A stretch of DNA of 32,237 bases from Scatosoma sp045655705 (GCA_045655705.1 JAZOPU010000089.1:1-32237), one strand, 5' to 3'. Numbered from the stretch's first letter, positions 5,596-14,365 are shown. Notes: a model not told the origin generated them from the sequence alone. Numbers and translations: made by a program.

Positions 5596-7953
5596 ATGAC
5601 ACAAATGACTGAAATTTTAGAAAAACTCAACGACGAACAAATCAAACCCGTTTTGGAAACGGAAGGTCCTGTGCTTGTTTTGGCGGGCGCAGGGAGCGGG
5701 AAAACGCGCGTTTTGACTTCGCGTATTGCCTATCTTATGGAAGAAAAGGGCGTGCCGTCGTCTGCAATTTTGGCGATCACGTTCACCAACAAAGCCGCTA
5801 ACGAAATGAAAGAACGGCTTTCTAAAATCGTGGATATTTCGCGCGCGTGGGTGTGTACCATACACAGTATGTGCGTGCGTATTTTGCGTAACTTCGCGAG
5901 CGAAGCGGGGATTAGCCCCAACTTTTCCATATATAGCGAAACGGAACGGAGCAATATTATCAAGAAATCCTTCCAAGAATGTGATTTCGACGACGAAAAA
6001 CTGTTAAAATCCGTGAAATTCCATATCGCAAATGCAAAAATGCTCGGTTTTGAACCCGAACGCTATGCACAGGAATACGCAGGCGAGCACGATATCGACG
6101 AAGTAACCAAAGTATATACCCGTTATCAAAAACACTTGCGGGAAAATAATGCGCTGGATTTTGACGATTTGCTCAACGAAACGCGGTTGCTGCTCCGAAA
6201 AAACGAAGACGCGCGCAATCAGCTTTCGGGGCGGTTTCGCTATATTCTCGTGGACGAGTTTCAAGACACCAACGCGGTGCAATATGAGATTGTCAAGTTG
6301 CTTGCCACCGTGCACGGCAACCTTTTCGCCGTTGGCGACGACGACCAGTCTATCTACGGCTGGCGCGGTGCAAAAATTGAGAATATATTGCACTTTGAAA
6401 AAGATTTCAAGAACGCGAAAGTATTCAAGTTGGAGCGCAACTACCGTTCGACAAAACATATTTTAACGCTTGCAAACACCGTTATTCATAACAATGCGCA
6501 TAGAAAGGATAAAACGCTTTGGACGGAGAACGACGAAGGGGAAAAAGCGGAAGTACACGAAGCGGAAGAAGAAAGCGGAGAAGCGCGGTTTATCGCGCAT
6601 ACGATTGCGGGCTTGCTTCGCAAGGGCTACCGTTTTTCCGATTTTGCCGTACTTATGCGCTTGAACGCCTTGACGCGCGCACTCGAACAAGAATTCACAG
6701 CCGACGGCATACCGTATAAGGTTTTCGGCGGTTTCAAATTCTTTGAACGAAAAGAAATCAAAGACTTGCTTGCGTATTTGCGCCTTATCAATAACCCGTT
6801 CGACAGCGAAGCGGCAACGCGCATTATCAACTTTCCCAAGCGCGGTATCGGCGCAAAGACGGTGGAAACGGTGCAAAATTACGCGTTTGAACAGGAAATG
6901 TCCTTTTTTGAAGCGTTGCGCTTTTTAGACGATATGGGCTTGTCAAGCGGTGCGGTGCAAAAGCTTACGCAGTTCCGATTGCTTATCAAGGAGTGGGCGG
7001 TGGATAGCCAAGAGCTTGCCGTCAACGAGCTTGTGAAAAAAATCGTTATCGATACGGGTATGCGTGAAGCGTATGCGGACGATAGCGACGAGAGTATCAA
7101 TAAACGCGCGAATATCGAAGAATTTATCAATTCCGTAGACGAATATTGCCGATTGAACGAGGGCGCGAGCTTGACGGATTATCTAAATCAAGTAACGCTT
7201 GCTTCCGACACCGATGATATGGACGACGGGAACTACGTAACGCTTGCTACCGTACATTCCGTCAAGGGCTTGGAGTTTAGAACGGTGTTCGTTTGCGGTA
7301 TGGAAGAAAACATAATGCCCGTATCGCGCGCCGTGGGTAACGACGACGATATGGAAGAAGAACGAAGACTTATGTACGTGGCGATCACGCGCGCAAAAGA
7401 ACGGCTGTATCTCACTCGCTCCAAGAGCCGTTATCTCTACGGCAGGCGCGAGCCGACGGCGCGTTCGCGGTTTTTAAAAGAGCTTGCTGGCGAGTTGGAT
7501 TTGCCCAAGGAAAAGCGTTTTTCGCCTATGGGCTACGGCGATTATGCCGACCCCGAAGACTACGGCAACAGCGCATACGCGGGGGGCAGGTATGGAACGA
7601 ACACGCGAAGCTATGGCTCGTATAGCGGAGATAGAAGCAATTCCGCGGTGGTGCGTTCAACTTGGAACGGGGGAAATTCCTATTCGTCCTATCCGCAAAG
7701 GCAAACGAGTACCACGCAAAAAAGCGGTGGATTTACTTATGGTGGAATGAGCAAACCGAGTGCGGTTCAAACGGCAAGCGGAAAAGATCTTTCTAAATAC
7801 ACGTTGGGCGTGAAAGTTTCGCATCCCAAGTTCGGCACGGGCACGATCGTGGGCGTTAGGGGCACGGGCGCGAATATGATTTTGAATATCGCGTTCGACG
7901 GTTTGGGAATTAAACAACTTGCCGCAGGTCTTGCTCCGCTGACGGTAATATAG
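5596..7953 (+). CDS. pcrA: ATP-dependent DNA helicase PcrA/UvrD
   Basis: Superfamily 1A 3'-5' helicase needed for repair, replication restart and handling of rolling-circle intermediates. Motifs in the 785-residue protein: Q-motif region LNDEQ near residue 10, Walker A GAGSGKTR near 33, FTNKAANEM (motif Ia), VDEFQDTNAVQ (Walker B, near 219), GDDDQSIYGWRGA (motif III), ERNYRSTKHI (motif IV), TVHSVKGLEF (motif V) and YVAITRAKERLYL (motif VI). After residue about 640 comes a Tyr/Gly/Ser-rich linker of roughly 80 residues, then a C-terminal Tudor-like domain (LGVKVSHPKFGTGTIVGVRG) of the kind that binds RNA polymerase. Total length is somewhat above typical PcrA because of the linker. It is directly followed by ligA, the classical Firmicute pair. 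Confidence 0.97.
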   Translation: MTQMTEILEKLNDEQIKPVLETEGPVLVLAGAGSGKTRVLTSRIAYLMEEKGVPSSAILAITFTNKAANEMKERLSKIVDISRAWVCTIHSMCVRILRNFASEAGISPNFSIYSETERSNIIKKSFQECDFDDEKLLKSVKFHIANAKMLGFEPERYAQEYAGEHDIDEVTKVYTRYQKHLRENNALDFDDLLNETRLLLRKNEDARNQLSGRFRYILVDEFQDTNAVQYEIVKLLATVHGNLFAVGDDDQSIYGWRGAKIENILHFEKDFKNAKVFKLERNYRSTKHILTLANTVIHNNAHRKDKTLWTENDEGEKAEVHEAEEESGEARFIAHTIAGLLRKGYRFSDFAVLMRLNALTRALEQEFTADGIPYKVFGGFKFFERKEIKDLLAYLRLINNPFDSEAATRIINFPKRGIGAKTVETVQNYAFEQEMSFFEALRFLDDMGLSSGAVQKLTQFRLLIKEWAVDSQELAVNELVKKIVIDTGMREAYADDSDESINKRANIEEFINSVDEYCRLNEGASLTDYLNQVTLASDTDDMDDGNYVTLATVHSVKGLEFRTVFVCGMEENIMPVSRAVGNDDDMEEERRLMYVAITRAKERLYLTRSKSRYLYGRREPTARSRFLKELAGELDLPKEKRFSPMGYGDYADPEDYGNSAYAGGRYGTNTRSYGSYSGDRSNSAVVRSTWNGGNSYSSYPQRQTSTTQKSGGFTYGGMSKPSAVQTASGKDLSKYTLGVKVSHPKFGTGTIVGVRGTGANMILNIAFDGLGIKQLAAGLAPLTVI

Positions 7954-7965
7954 GGGGTGCGTAAG

Positions 7966-9906
7966 ATGAACAGACAAAGAGAGCTTGTAGACATTCTCAA
8001 TCGTTGGGCGTATGAATATTACGTTTTGGACAACCCCACTGTGTCGGATAAGGAATACGACGAATTATACGACGAGCTTTGCGCGCTCGAAAAGCAAAGC
8101 GGGGAAGTGTATATAGACAGTCCCACGCGCCGTGTGGGCGGTGAGCCGATCAAGGGCTTTGCTAAGCACGCGCATATCGCACGACTGTATAGCTTGGATA
8201 AGGCGGTTACGGAAGAGAGCCTGCGCGCATTTTTAACGCGCGTGGAAAAGACGGGCGAAAAAACGGCGTTCACCGTGGAATATAAATTCGACGGGCTTAC
8301 CGTTTGCTTAACCTATGATAAAGGCGCGTTCGTGAGAGCGACCACGCGCGGAAACGGCACGGAAGGCGAAGACGTTACGGCACAGGTGCTCACCATTCCG
8401 TCCTTTCCGTTAAAAATTTCCTATCAGGGCACTTTGGAAGTGCGGGGCGAAGCGGTTATCCGTTTGTCGGTGCTGGAAAAATATAACCAAACGGCGAGCG
8501 AGCCTTTGAAAAACGCGCGTAACGCCGTGGCGGGCGCAATCCGCAATCTTGATCCTAAAATCACCAAACAAAGAAAACCCGATATCTATTTCTACGACGT
8601 GAACTATCTTTCCGACGGCGCGGAGCTGTCGCAAACGCAGGCGCACGAGTTTTTGGCTGGGGAAGGGTTTAAAGTGTTCCCGTATTTCAAGGTTTGCCAA
8701 ACGGGCGAAGAAGTGCTTTCCGCGATTCAAGAAATCGAAAAGGAACGTAAAAATATCGACGTACTCACCGACGGCGCGGTAATCAAGGTCAACGCAGTGA
8801 AAACGCGCGAAGAAATGGGCTACACGGATAAATTCCCGCGTTGGGCGCTTGCTTATAAATTTGAAGCGGAAGAAGTAACGACGATTGTAAAGGACGTTAT
8901 TTGGCAAGTGGGCAGAACGGGTAAACTCACTCCGCTTGCGCTGTTAGAGCCGGTAGAGCTTGGCGGTGCGACGGTATCGCGCGCCACGCTGAATAACTAC
9001 GGCGATATCGTGCGAAAAAAGGTAAAAATCGGCTCACGCGTGCTCGTTCGCCGTTCCAACGAAGTCATTCCCGAAATTTTGGGCGCAACGGCGGACGGGG
9101 AAAATAGTAAGGAGATTGAAAAACCCACTATATGCCCTGCTTGCGGTAGTCAAGTGGTGGAAACGGGCGCACACCTGTTTTGCCCCAATACGCTTTGTAA
9201 GCCCCGTATCGTAGCTAAACTTGATCACTACGCAAGCAAGAACGCTATGAATATCGACGGCTTTTCCGAAAGCACGGCACAGCTTTTGATTGACAAAAAG
9301 GGCGTGCAAAATTTCTCCGATTTATATAAACTTTCGGCGGAAGATTTTGCAGATTTGGACGGCTTTAAGGATAAAAAAATATCCAATTTGCTTGAAGCGA
9401 TAGAAAAAAGTAAAACCCCGACTTTGGACGCGTTTATCTTTGCAATCGGTATCGGCGGGGTAGGCAGGGTTGCGGCGAAAGACTTGGCAACGCGCTTTAC
9501 TTGTATGGAAAACTTGCAAAACGCGACGGTAGAAGAACTCACCGCTATGGAAAATATCGGCGAGATCACGGCAAAGGCGATCACCGCGTATTTTCAAGAC
9601 GAAGAAAATATAAAAGAGCTTGTGCGATTGCAAGAAGTAGGAGTTACGCCCACCTATTCCGCGGAAAAGAAAGAAGGCGTATTCTCGGGCGAATCGGTAG
9701 TGCTCACGGGCAGTTTACAAAACTTTAAACGAAGCGAAGCGCAAAAGCTGATCGAAGCGCGCGGGGGAGTTTGTCAATCGTCGGTTACGACGAAAACAAC
9801 CTTGGTCGTGGCAGGCGAAGAAGCAGGCAGTAAGCTGGAAAAAGCCAAAAAACTGAATATCAAAATTATCGACGAAGAAGAATTCAAAACAATGCTTGAT
9901 AAATAA
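7966..9906 (+). CDS. ligA: NAD-dependent DNA ligase LigA
   Basis: Seals nicks in duplex DNA using NAD as adenylate donor, for replication and repair. The 646-residue protein shows the Ia domain (AYEYYVLDNPTVSDKEYDEL), the adenylated Lys107 in KFDG, the OB fold (WQVGRTGKLTPLALLEPVEL), a Cys4 zinc finger (Cys390, Cys393, Cys406, Cys411), helix-hairpin-helix repeats (about 440-570) and a C-terminal BRCT domain starting near GVFSGESVVLTGSL. I chose the ATG at 7966 because AGGGGG lies 8 bp upstream; a GTG three codons earlier overlaps that site. It begins 12 bp after pcrA and is the last gene of that transcript. Confidence 0.98.
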   Translation: MNRQRELVDILNRWAYEYYVLDNPTVSDKEYDELYDELCALEKQSGEVYIDSPTRRVGGEPIKGFAKHAHIARLYSLDKAVTEESLRAFLTRVEKTGEKTAFTVEYKFDGLTVCLTYDKGAFVRATTRGNGTEGEDVTAQVLTIPSFPLKISYQGTLEVRGEAVIRLSVLEKYNQTASEPLKNARNAVAGAIRNLDPKITKQRKPDIYFYDVNYLSDGAELSQTQAHEFLAGEGFKVFPYFKVCQTGEEVLSAIQEIEKERKNIDVLTDGAVIKVNAVKTREEMGYTDKFPRWALAYKFEAEEVTTIVKDVIWQVGRTGKLTPLALLEPVELGGATVSRATLNNYGDIVRKKVKIGSRVLVRRSNEVIPEILGATADGENSKEIEKPTICPACGSQVVETGAHLFCPNTLCKPRIVAKLDHYASKNAMNIDGFSESTAQLLIDKKGVQNFSDLYKLSAEDFADLDGFKDKKISNLLEAIEKSKTPTLDAFIFAIGIGGVGRVAAKDLATRFTCMENLQNATVEELTAMENIGEITAKAITAYFQDEENIKELVRLQEVGVTPTYSAEKKEGVFSGESVVLTGSLQNFKRSEAQKLIEARGGVCQSSVTTKTTLVVAGEEAGSKLEKAKKLNIKIIDEEEFKTMLDK

Positions 9907-9945
9907 CACGAATGCGCTCCGCTTTCTGCGGAGCGCATTCGTGTT
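9905..9945. terminator. Bidirectional terminator between ligA and the XRE gene
   Basis: A perfect 18-bp inverted repeat (9905-9922 with 9928-9945, 5-nt loop) directly follows the ligA stop and touches the end of the convergent XRE gene. Its A/T ends would give only short U-tracts in either direction, but the stem is very stable. Confidence 0.85.
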
Positions 9946-10160
9946 TAATAGTCTTTTCTACCGATCAAAAAATCAATGCTTTCACCAAAATAATCGGCAA
10001 TCTTGCAAAGATTTGTTAGGGTGATTTCTCTTTGACAAAGTAAATACCGCGAAATCGTTTGTTGCGGAATATCCACCTTTCTCGCAAATTCCGAAACGGA
10101 CGTTTCACCAATTAAAATTTTTAAATTTTGGGCAAACGTCTTTATCATTTCATTTTCCAT
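9945..10160 (-). CDS. XRE-family transcriptional repressor (single HTH)
   Basis: A 71-residue protein that is little more than a helix-turn-helix of the Cro/C1 type: SVSEFARKVDIPQQTISRYL is the HTH core, followed by LTNLCKIADYFGESIDFLIG, the usual helix 4-5 block. There is no sensor or oligomerisation domain. I chose the start at 10160 (ATG) because GGGG lies 8 nt upstream on this strand; a GTG three codons earlier overlaps that site. It is divergent from the membrane protein gene at 10268, and two palindromic sites lie between them, so it probably represses that unit and itself. Its AT-rich codon use is unlike ligA. Confidence 0.9.
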   Translation of the reverse strand: MENEMIKTFAQNLKILIGETSVSEFARKVDIPQQTISRYLLCQREITLTNLCKIADYFGESIDFLIGRKDY

Positions 10161-10187
10161 TTTTTTCACCCCACTAAATATTAGTTT

Positions 10188-10201
10188 ACACCAAATGGTG
10201 T
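10188..10201. promoter_or_regulatory. Operator 1 in the divergent XRE/membrane-protein region
   Basis: ACACCAAATGGTGT, arms ACACCA and TGGTGT with a 2-bp centre. It lies upstream of the membrane protein promoter and near the likely XRE promoter on the other strand. Confidence 0.7.
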
Positions 10202-10208
10202 ATTTTGA

Positions 10209-10238
10209 TTGACTTTACACCAAACGGTGTGATATAAT
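10209..10238 (+). promoter_or_regulatory. Promoter of the membrane protein-lipoprotein unit
   Basis: TTGACT at 10209-10214 and TATAAT at 10233-10238 with an 18-bp spacer that contains operator 2. Confidence 0.8.
10217..10230. promoter_or_regulatory. Operator 2 in the divergent XRE/membrane-protein region
   Basis: ACACCAAACGGTGT, the same site as operator 1 with one base changed, 29 bp away. Both copies are preceded by TTT. It fills the spacer of the membrane protein promoter, so a bound repressor would block RNA polymerase. Confidence 0.75.
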
Positions 10239-10267
10239 ATAGAAAATTTTTCGTGGAGGTTTTACAA

Positions 10268-10912
10268 ATGAATAACGAAAATCAACAAGAACAAGAAACA
10301 AAGGAGCAAAAAACAGGCAATTTTTGGCAAGATAAATTGGCGAAATTCAAGAATTTAGTTACAAATGCGAAATTATTGGAAAGCAAGAAGATAAAAATTT
10401 TATATATCATTGCACTTTCTCTACAAGCGTTGTTCTTGATTTTTCAGTTTATACCAATTATGGAAGTAGCAACGCAGTTTAAGATTTCACTTTTTGGGGC
10501 TAAAATTCATAAAGTAGAAAATCGTGCAATGATCCGTTTCCCTTTGCCCGAACAATTAAACGGTTTCTTTTTTTATGTTTTATACATAGTCAGTTTTATA
10601 CTGTTTTTGTGTTCATTTAATAGCACGATAACCTATTTTGTCCGCAAAAGATGTAAAATGGAAAAAGGTTTTTTCTTAATTAAGCTTTCTGTAATTTGTA
10701 TGTTAGGTTCTATGGGTTTGGGAATAAAGGCTTTATCAAATTGGGCGGAAGAAATGGAAACAGAATACCATATAGCGGCAAACGAAATATTTACCGTGAT
10801 TCAATCTCCAATGGTTTTATATGTCGTTATTGGAATTTTACTTTTGATAGTGGTATGGTATTTATCTATAATTAGAAAGCAAAAGGAAAGAATGGGGGAA
10901 CTGTATTTATAA
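10268..10912 (+). CDS. Uncharacterised four-helix membrane protein
   Basis: Not recognised. The 214-residue protein has a hydrophilic N-terminus rich in Glu, Gln and Lys (about residues 1-38), then four hydrophobic segments near residues 43-66, 98-123, 135-157 and 178-202, and a short basic C-terminal tail. Between segments 1 and 2 is an approximately 30-residue loop. The ATG at 10268 follows GGAGG at 10256-10260. The gene is clearly more AT-rich in codon choice (AAA, TTA, TTT) than the surrounding core genes, a sign of recent acquisition or relaxed selection. It overlaps the lipoprotein start by one base (TAATG), so the two are probably made together, under control of the divergent XRE repressor. 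Confidence 0.8.
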   Translation: MNNENQQEQETKEQKTGNFWQDKLAKFKNLVTNAKLLESKKIKILYIIALSLQALFLIFQFIPIMEVATQFKISLFGAKIHKVENRAMIRFPLPEQLNGFFFYVLYIVSFILFLCSFNSTITYFVRKRCKMEKGFFLIKLSVICMLGSMGLGIKALSNWAEEMETEYHIAANEIFTVIQSPMVLYVVIGILLLIVVWYLSIIRKQKERMGELYL

Positions 10913-12546
10913 TGAAAAAGAGAATAGTTTGTATATTTTTAAGTGTGTTTTTCGCGGTTTGCTGTTTGTTTGGCTGTGCAAAAAAGAAAACGGACGAAGA
11001 ACTGGTTCGTGAGCGTATTGATACGTTCGTAACCAAATATAACGACGGCGATTTTGAAGGCGTGTTAGAGTGTTTTGACGCGAAAACGCGTAATACGTTG
11101 CAAGCGACTTTCAACGTTATGGGTGGGCTTGTCGGCGGATTGACGGGTTTTAGCTTTGATTTGGGCGACCTTTTCACGCTCGGCGTTGCGATGATGGGCG
11201 GAGAAGTACTTGCAATCGAAGTTTCCGAAGTGTCGATTGACGGCGCGAACGCGGTTGCTACCGCGCAAATGGGCTATGCGGATATTGGCGAAGAAAGCAT
11301 AGAGAACGTGTATATTATTCTCGTCAAAGAAGAGGAAGATTGGTTTATTCAAGATATGCAAGACGAACCGCCCGCGGGAACGGAAACGGACGACAGCACG
11401 AATAACGGCGGTGGCACGACTTCGTCGCAAAGCGGATATAAAATAACAAATGTGTTTCGCTCAGAAGCAGGCTATTTTATGGACGGCTATGGTTGTGTAA
11501 AATACAGTAAAAACAATAAAAATTATTACGGCTTTATCAACACGAGCGGAAAAATTTTATATTCGGAAGAAGTGGTGAATGGACAAGAAATATTCGTCAT
11601 TGGCAAAGGCGGTTATTTGATTGTTACAAACGAAACGTGTAAGGTGATCGGCTCGGGCGGCAAGGTAAAAGCCACGCTTACAGGCGAATATGAAGTTAAA
11701 GCGGATGGTGGCGGTTATGCCTTTTTATATCAAGATGCGAGTGATATTTCCACGGTCAAGCATTTATACGGCGTGATCGACTATAACGGGAATTGGGTTG
11801 AACCGTTGGAAGATTTAGGCGCAAGCGGTAAATGGGATAATCTTGCTTATATTGGCGACGGAATGTTTGCTGTGCGGGATAGTGAATACCTGATTTCAAA
11901 AGTAACGTCAACGGGCGTTGTCGGTGTTGCGACCTTAACGAATTTGAAATATAATCGCAGTCTTGCTTTCAAGAACGGTATTGCGCACGTGCCGATGAAT
12001 AATTTTTCAGGGGGCAATACCACACTTGACAACGGCACGGAGCATAGCATTTCGTCCGATTTCATTTTGAAAACGGACGGCTCGTATACGGAAATTGATA
12101 CGCCCGCTATCTACACGGACGGAAAAGCGTTGTATATGCAAGACGGCTATTATAAAATCATCGACTACACCAAAGCTACACCCACGAGCGCAACGTACAC
12201 GAACTACCCCACAAGTCAAATCACAGGCGTGGAATTTGTCGGGGAATACGGCTTGGTGAAAATAAACGGTGTGGACGGAAAGAAATATTTCACGGTAATA
12301 AACGCGCAAGGGCAAGAACAGTATACGCCGAAAGAGTATGACAGTTGGTATACGGTGTATTTGTTCGCTGACGGCAACGTATATCACAACGGCAAGCATT
12401 TCAGCAAAACGGGCGTAGAAAAGGCTGTGGACTACGTGGACTATTCGGACGCGGAAAGAAAATATCTCATAAAGGGCAATTCGAGTAGTGGGTATGCCTA
12501 CTATAAAGCCAACGGTGAAAAGCTGTTTGAAAGTTTGCATAAATAG
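10912..12546 (+). CDS. Lipoprotein with N-terminal NTF2-like domain and WG-repeat-like C-terminal region
   Basis: A 544-residue surface lipoprotein. Residues 1-22 form a lipoprotein signal peptide (MKKRIVCIFL start, lipobox LFGC with Cys22). Residues about 28-150 look like an NTF2/DUF4878-type domain (RERIDTFVTKYNDGDFEGVL, ending EEEDWFIQDMQD). A low-complexity linker rich in Thr, Asp, Asn and Gly (about 152-172) leads to a C-terminal region of beta-strand repeats such as YYGFINTSGKILYS and LYGVIDYNGNWVEP, resembling degenerate WG repeats. Its start overlaps the membrane protein stop by one base; the nearest SD-like run (GGGGGA) is about 30 bp upstream, so coupling is likely. Base composition is closer to the core genome than that of its partner. 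Function unknown; ligand binding at the cell surface is a guess. Confidence 0.82.
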   Translation: MKKRIVCIFLSVFFAVCCLFGCAKKKTDEELVRERIDTFVTKYNDGDFEGVLECFDAKTRNTLQATFNVMGGLVGGLTGFSFDLGDLFTLGVAMMGGEVLAIEVSEVSIDGANAVATAQMGYADIGEESIENVYIILVKEEEDWFIQDMQDEPPAGTETDDSTNNGGGTTSSQSGYKITNVFRSEAGYFMDGYGCVKYSKNNKNYYGFINTSGKILYSEEVVNGQEIFVIGKGGYLIVTNETCKVIGSGGKVKATLTGEYEVKADGGGYAFLYQDASDISTVKHLYGVIDYNGNWVEPLEDLGASGKWDNLAYIGDGMFAVRDSEYLISKVTSTGVVGVATLTNLKYNRSLAFKNGIAHVPMNNFSGGNTTLDNGTEHSISSDFILKTDGSYTEIDTPAIYTDGKALYMQDGYYKIIDYTKATPTSATYTNYPTSQITGVEFVGEYGLVKINGVDGKKYFTVINAQGQEQYTPKEYDSWYTVYLFADGNVYHNGKHFSKTGVEKAVDYVDYSDAERKYLIKGNSSSGYAYYKANGEKLFESLHK

Positions 12547-12556
12547 CGAAACGGGT

Positions 12557-12592
12557 AAAAAGGCGGAAATTTCCGCCTTTTTCTCTTTTTTT
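12557..12592 (+). terminator. Intrinsic terminator after the lipoprotein gene
   Basis: AAAAAGGCGG (12557-12566) pairs with CCGCCTTTTT (12573-12582), followed by a T-rich tract. Confidence 0.93.
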
Positions 12593-12614
12593 TATAAAAA
12601 AAGAGCGATACTAC

Positions 12615-12643
12615 TTGTCAAGTTCGTTTTTTTTTGTTATAAT
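12615..12643 (+). promoter_or_regulatory. Promoter of the yicC-gmk-rpoZ cluster
   Basis: TTGTCA at 12615-12620 and TATAAT at 12638-12643, 17 bp apart. Confidence 0.87.
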
Positions 12644-12680
12644 GATATGGTTGAAAATATTTGCGAATGAGGATATGCGT

Positions 12681-13556
12681 ATGTTGAGTATGACGGGGTA
12701 TGGCAAGGGCACGTATGAACAAGACGGTGTGGAATTAACTTGCGAAATTAAAACGGTGAATAACCGTTATTTAGATATTTCCGTCAAAGCCCCCCGCGTG
12801 TTCGTATCGCAAGAAGAAAATATTCGTTCGATCGTGCGTGAAAGGCTTACGCGCGGACATGCGGACATTTTCGTATCGCTTAAAGACAAACGCGAGAAAA
12901 CGACTTCGCTTTCTATCGATAGCGCGCTTGCAACCGCGCTCGTAAACACGGCGCAAAATCTCAAAGCGCAATTCCCTGCGCTCACCGACGATTTCACGCT
13001 CACTTCCCTGTTGCGCTATCCCGACGTTTTAAAACAAGAAGATACGACTTGTTTGGACGAAACGCTGCTTCTCGCGCTCGAAACTGCGCTTAAAAGTGCG
13101 CTCGAAAACCTAAACGGTATGCGACAGGCGGAAGGGGAAAAGCTACAAGCGGATATGCTCTCGCGTGTGCAAACGATTGAAGATTTGGTGGGACAAATTT
13201 CCGCGCGTGCACCGCTCGTTGCAAGTGCATACAAGGAAAGACTGACGGCAAGGATTAACGAATACTTGGACGGCGTGCAAATGGACGAAGGACGTCTGCT
13301 TACGGAAGTGGCGATCTTCACGGACAAGAGCAATATCGACGAGGAGTTGACAAGACTTCGCTCGCACATTCAGCAGTTCCGCGATATTTGCAAAGAAGGC
13401 GTGGTGGGTAGAAAACTCGACTTTTTGGTGCAAGAGTTCAACCGCGAAGCGAACACAACCTGTTCAAAAAGCAACGACGTAGAGATCACGCGCTTGGGGC
13501 TTTTGCTCAAAAACGAGATTGAAAAAATCCGTGAACAAGTACAAAATTTGGAATAA
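12681..13556 (+). CDS. yicC: YicC/YloC family endoribonuclease
   Basis: A 291-residue member of the YicC (B. subtilis YloC) family, known as endoribonucleases. The N-terminal signature MLSMTGYGKG and EIKTVNNRYLDI, and the C-terminal block GRKLDFLVQEFNREANTTCSKSND followed by KNEIEKIREQVQNLE, are characteristic. I chose the ATG at 12681 because GAGG at 12669-12672 is well spaced for it; an ATG at 12675 would be too close, and longer frames start inside the promoter. It heads the cluster with gmk and rpoZ, the same order as in Bacillus except that remA is missing between yloC and gmk. Confidence 0.94.
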   Translation: MLSMTGYGKGTYEQDGVELTCEIKTVNNRYLDISVKAPRVFVSQEENIRSIVRERLTRGHADIFVSLKDKREKTTSLSIDSALATALVNTAQNLKAQFPALTDDFTLTSLLRYPDVLKQEDTTCLDETLLLALETALKSALENLNGMRQAEGEKLQADMLSRVQTIEDLVGQISARAPLVASAYKERLTARINEYLDGVQMDEGRLLTEVAIFTDKSNIDEELTRLRSHIQQFRDICKEGVVGRKLDFLVQEFNREANTTCSKSNDVEITRLGLLLKNEIEKIREQVQNLE

Positions 13557-13560
13557 GACT

Positions 13561-14112
13561 ATGGAACACTTACTTGTGGTCGTGTCCGGACCTTCGGGCG
13601 TTGGCAAAGGCACGATCGTGAAAACGGTTTTAAAAAGAAGAACGGACGTAGTAGAATCCGTTTCCTGCACTACCCGCGCACCGCGCGAGGGGGAACGGCA
13701 CGGTAGGGAATATTACTTTCTTACCAAAGAAGAATTTACCCGTCGCATACAGGAGAACGACTTTTTGGAATACGACGAGCATTTCGGGAATTTCTACGGT
13801 ACGCCGAAGTCGTTCGTGAAAGAAAAGCTCAAAGAAAAGTCGGTGATTTTGGAAATCGACGTGGTGGGGGCGCTCAACGCGAAAAAGGCGTTTCCTAAAA
13901 GCGTGCTGGTTATGATTGCACCGCCGTCTTTGGAAGAGTTGAAAAACAGGCTCATATCCCGCGGGTCGGAAAGCGAAGAAGATATCGAAAACCGCCTTTC
14001 GCGCCTCAAATTTGAGCTTTCGCAAAAGGATAAATACGACTACGTGATTATCAACGACGATTTGGAAAAAGCGATAGAAGAATTTTGTCAAATTCTCGAT
14101 CGTAAGAAATAA
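13561..14112 (+). CDS. gmk: Guanylate kinase
   Basis: Phosphorylates GMP to GDP with ATP, feeding GTP, dGTP and (p)ppGpp pools. The 183-residue protein has the P-loop GPSGVGKGT at residues 10-18 and the GMP-binding region SCTTRAPREGERHGREYYF, followed by the lid region and the VIINDDLEKA end block. I chose the ATG at 13561, 4 bp after the yicC stop; longer frames would overlap yicC and start at TTG. Its ribosome binding site is weak (GGAATAAG), so coupling to yicC is likely. Confidence 0.97.
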   Translation: MEHLLVVVSGPSGVGKGTIVKTVLKRRTDVVESVSCTTRAPREGERHGREYYFLTKEEFTRRIQENDFLEYDEHFGNFYGTPKSFVKEKLKEKSVILEIDVVGALNAKKAFPKSVLVMIAPPSLEELKNRLISRGSESEEDIENRLSRLKFELSQKDKYDYVIINDDLEKAIEEFCQILDRKK

Positions 14113-14142
14113 AGAAAAAACACAAAAAAGGAGTGTATGAAT

Positions 14143-14364
14143 ATGATAAACGAACCCTCTGTTGACGTAATGATTAGAAAGCTCGGCACGGAAGACGAGC
14201 CGATTAGTCGCTATGCGCTTTGCACGATCGCGGCAAAACGTGCCCGTCAGATTATTGAAACGGAAAGAAATGCAGGTGCTTACGATTCTACGGGTAAGGA
14301 CAAAGAGCTTTTGACGGCTTGTAAAGACATTGCCAACGGCAAAGTCGTAATCGCAAAAGACTAA
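14143..14364 (+). CDS. rpoZ: DNA-directed RNA polymerase subunit omega
   Basis: Small RNA polymerase subunit that helps fold and hold the beta' subunit. The 73-residue protein has the usual N-terminal segment (EPSVDVMIRKL), the conserved AKRARQIIE helix and the end block ANGKVVIAKD. Between them it has the short insertion typical of many Clostridia. I chose the ATG at 14143 because AAGGAG at 14128-14133 is 9 bp upstream; an ATG at 14137 is too close. It lies between gmk and priA; coaBC, which separates rpoZ and priA in Bacillus, is absent. Confidence 0.94.
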   Translation: MINEPSVDVMIRKLGTEDEPISRYALCTIAAKRARQIIETERNAGAYDSTGKDKELLTACKDIANGKVVIAKD

Positions 14365-14365
14365 T

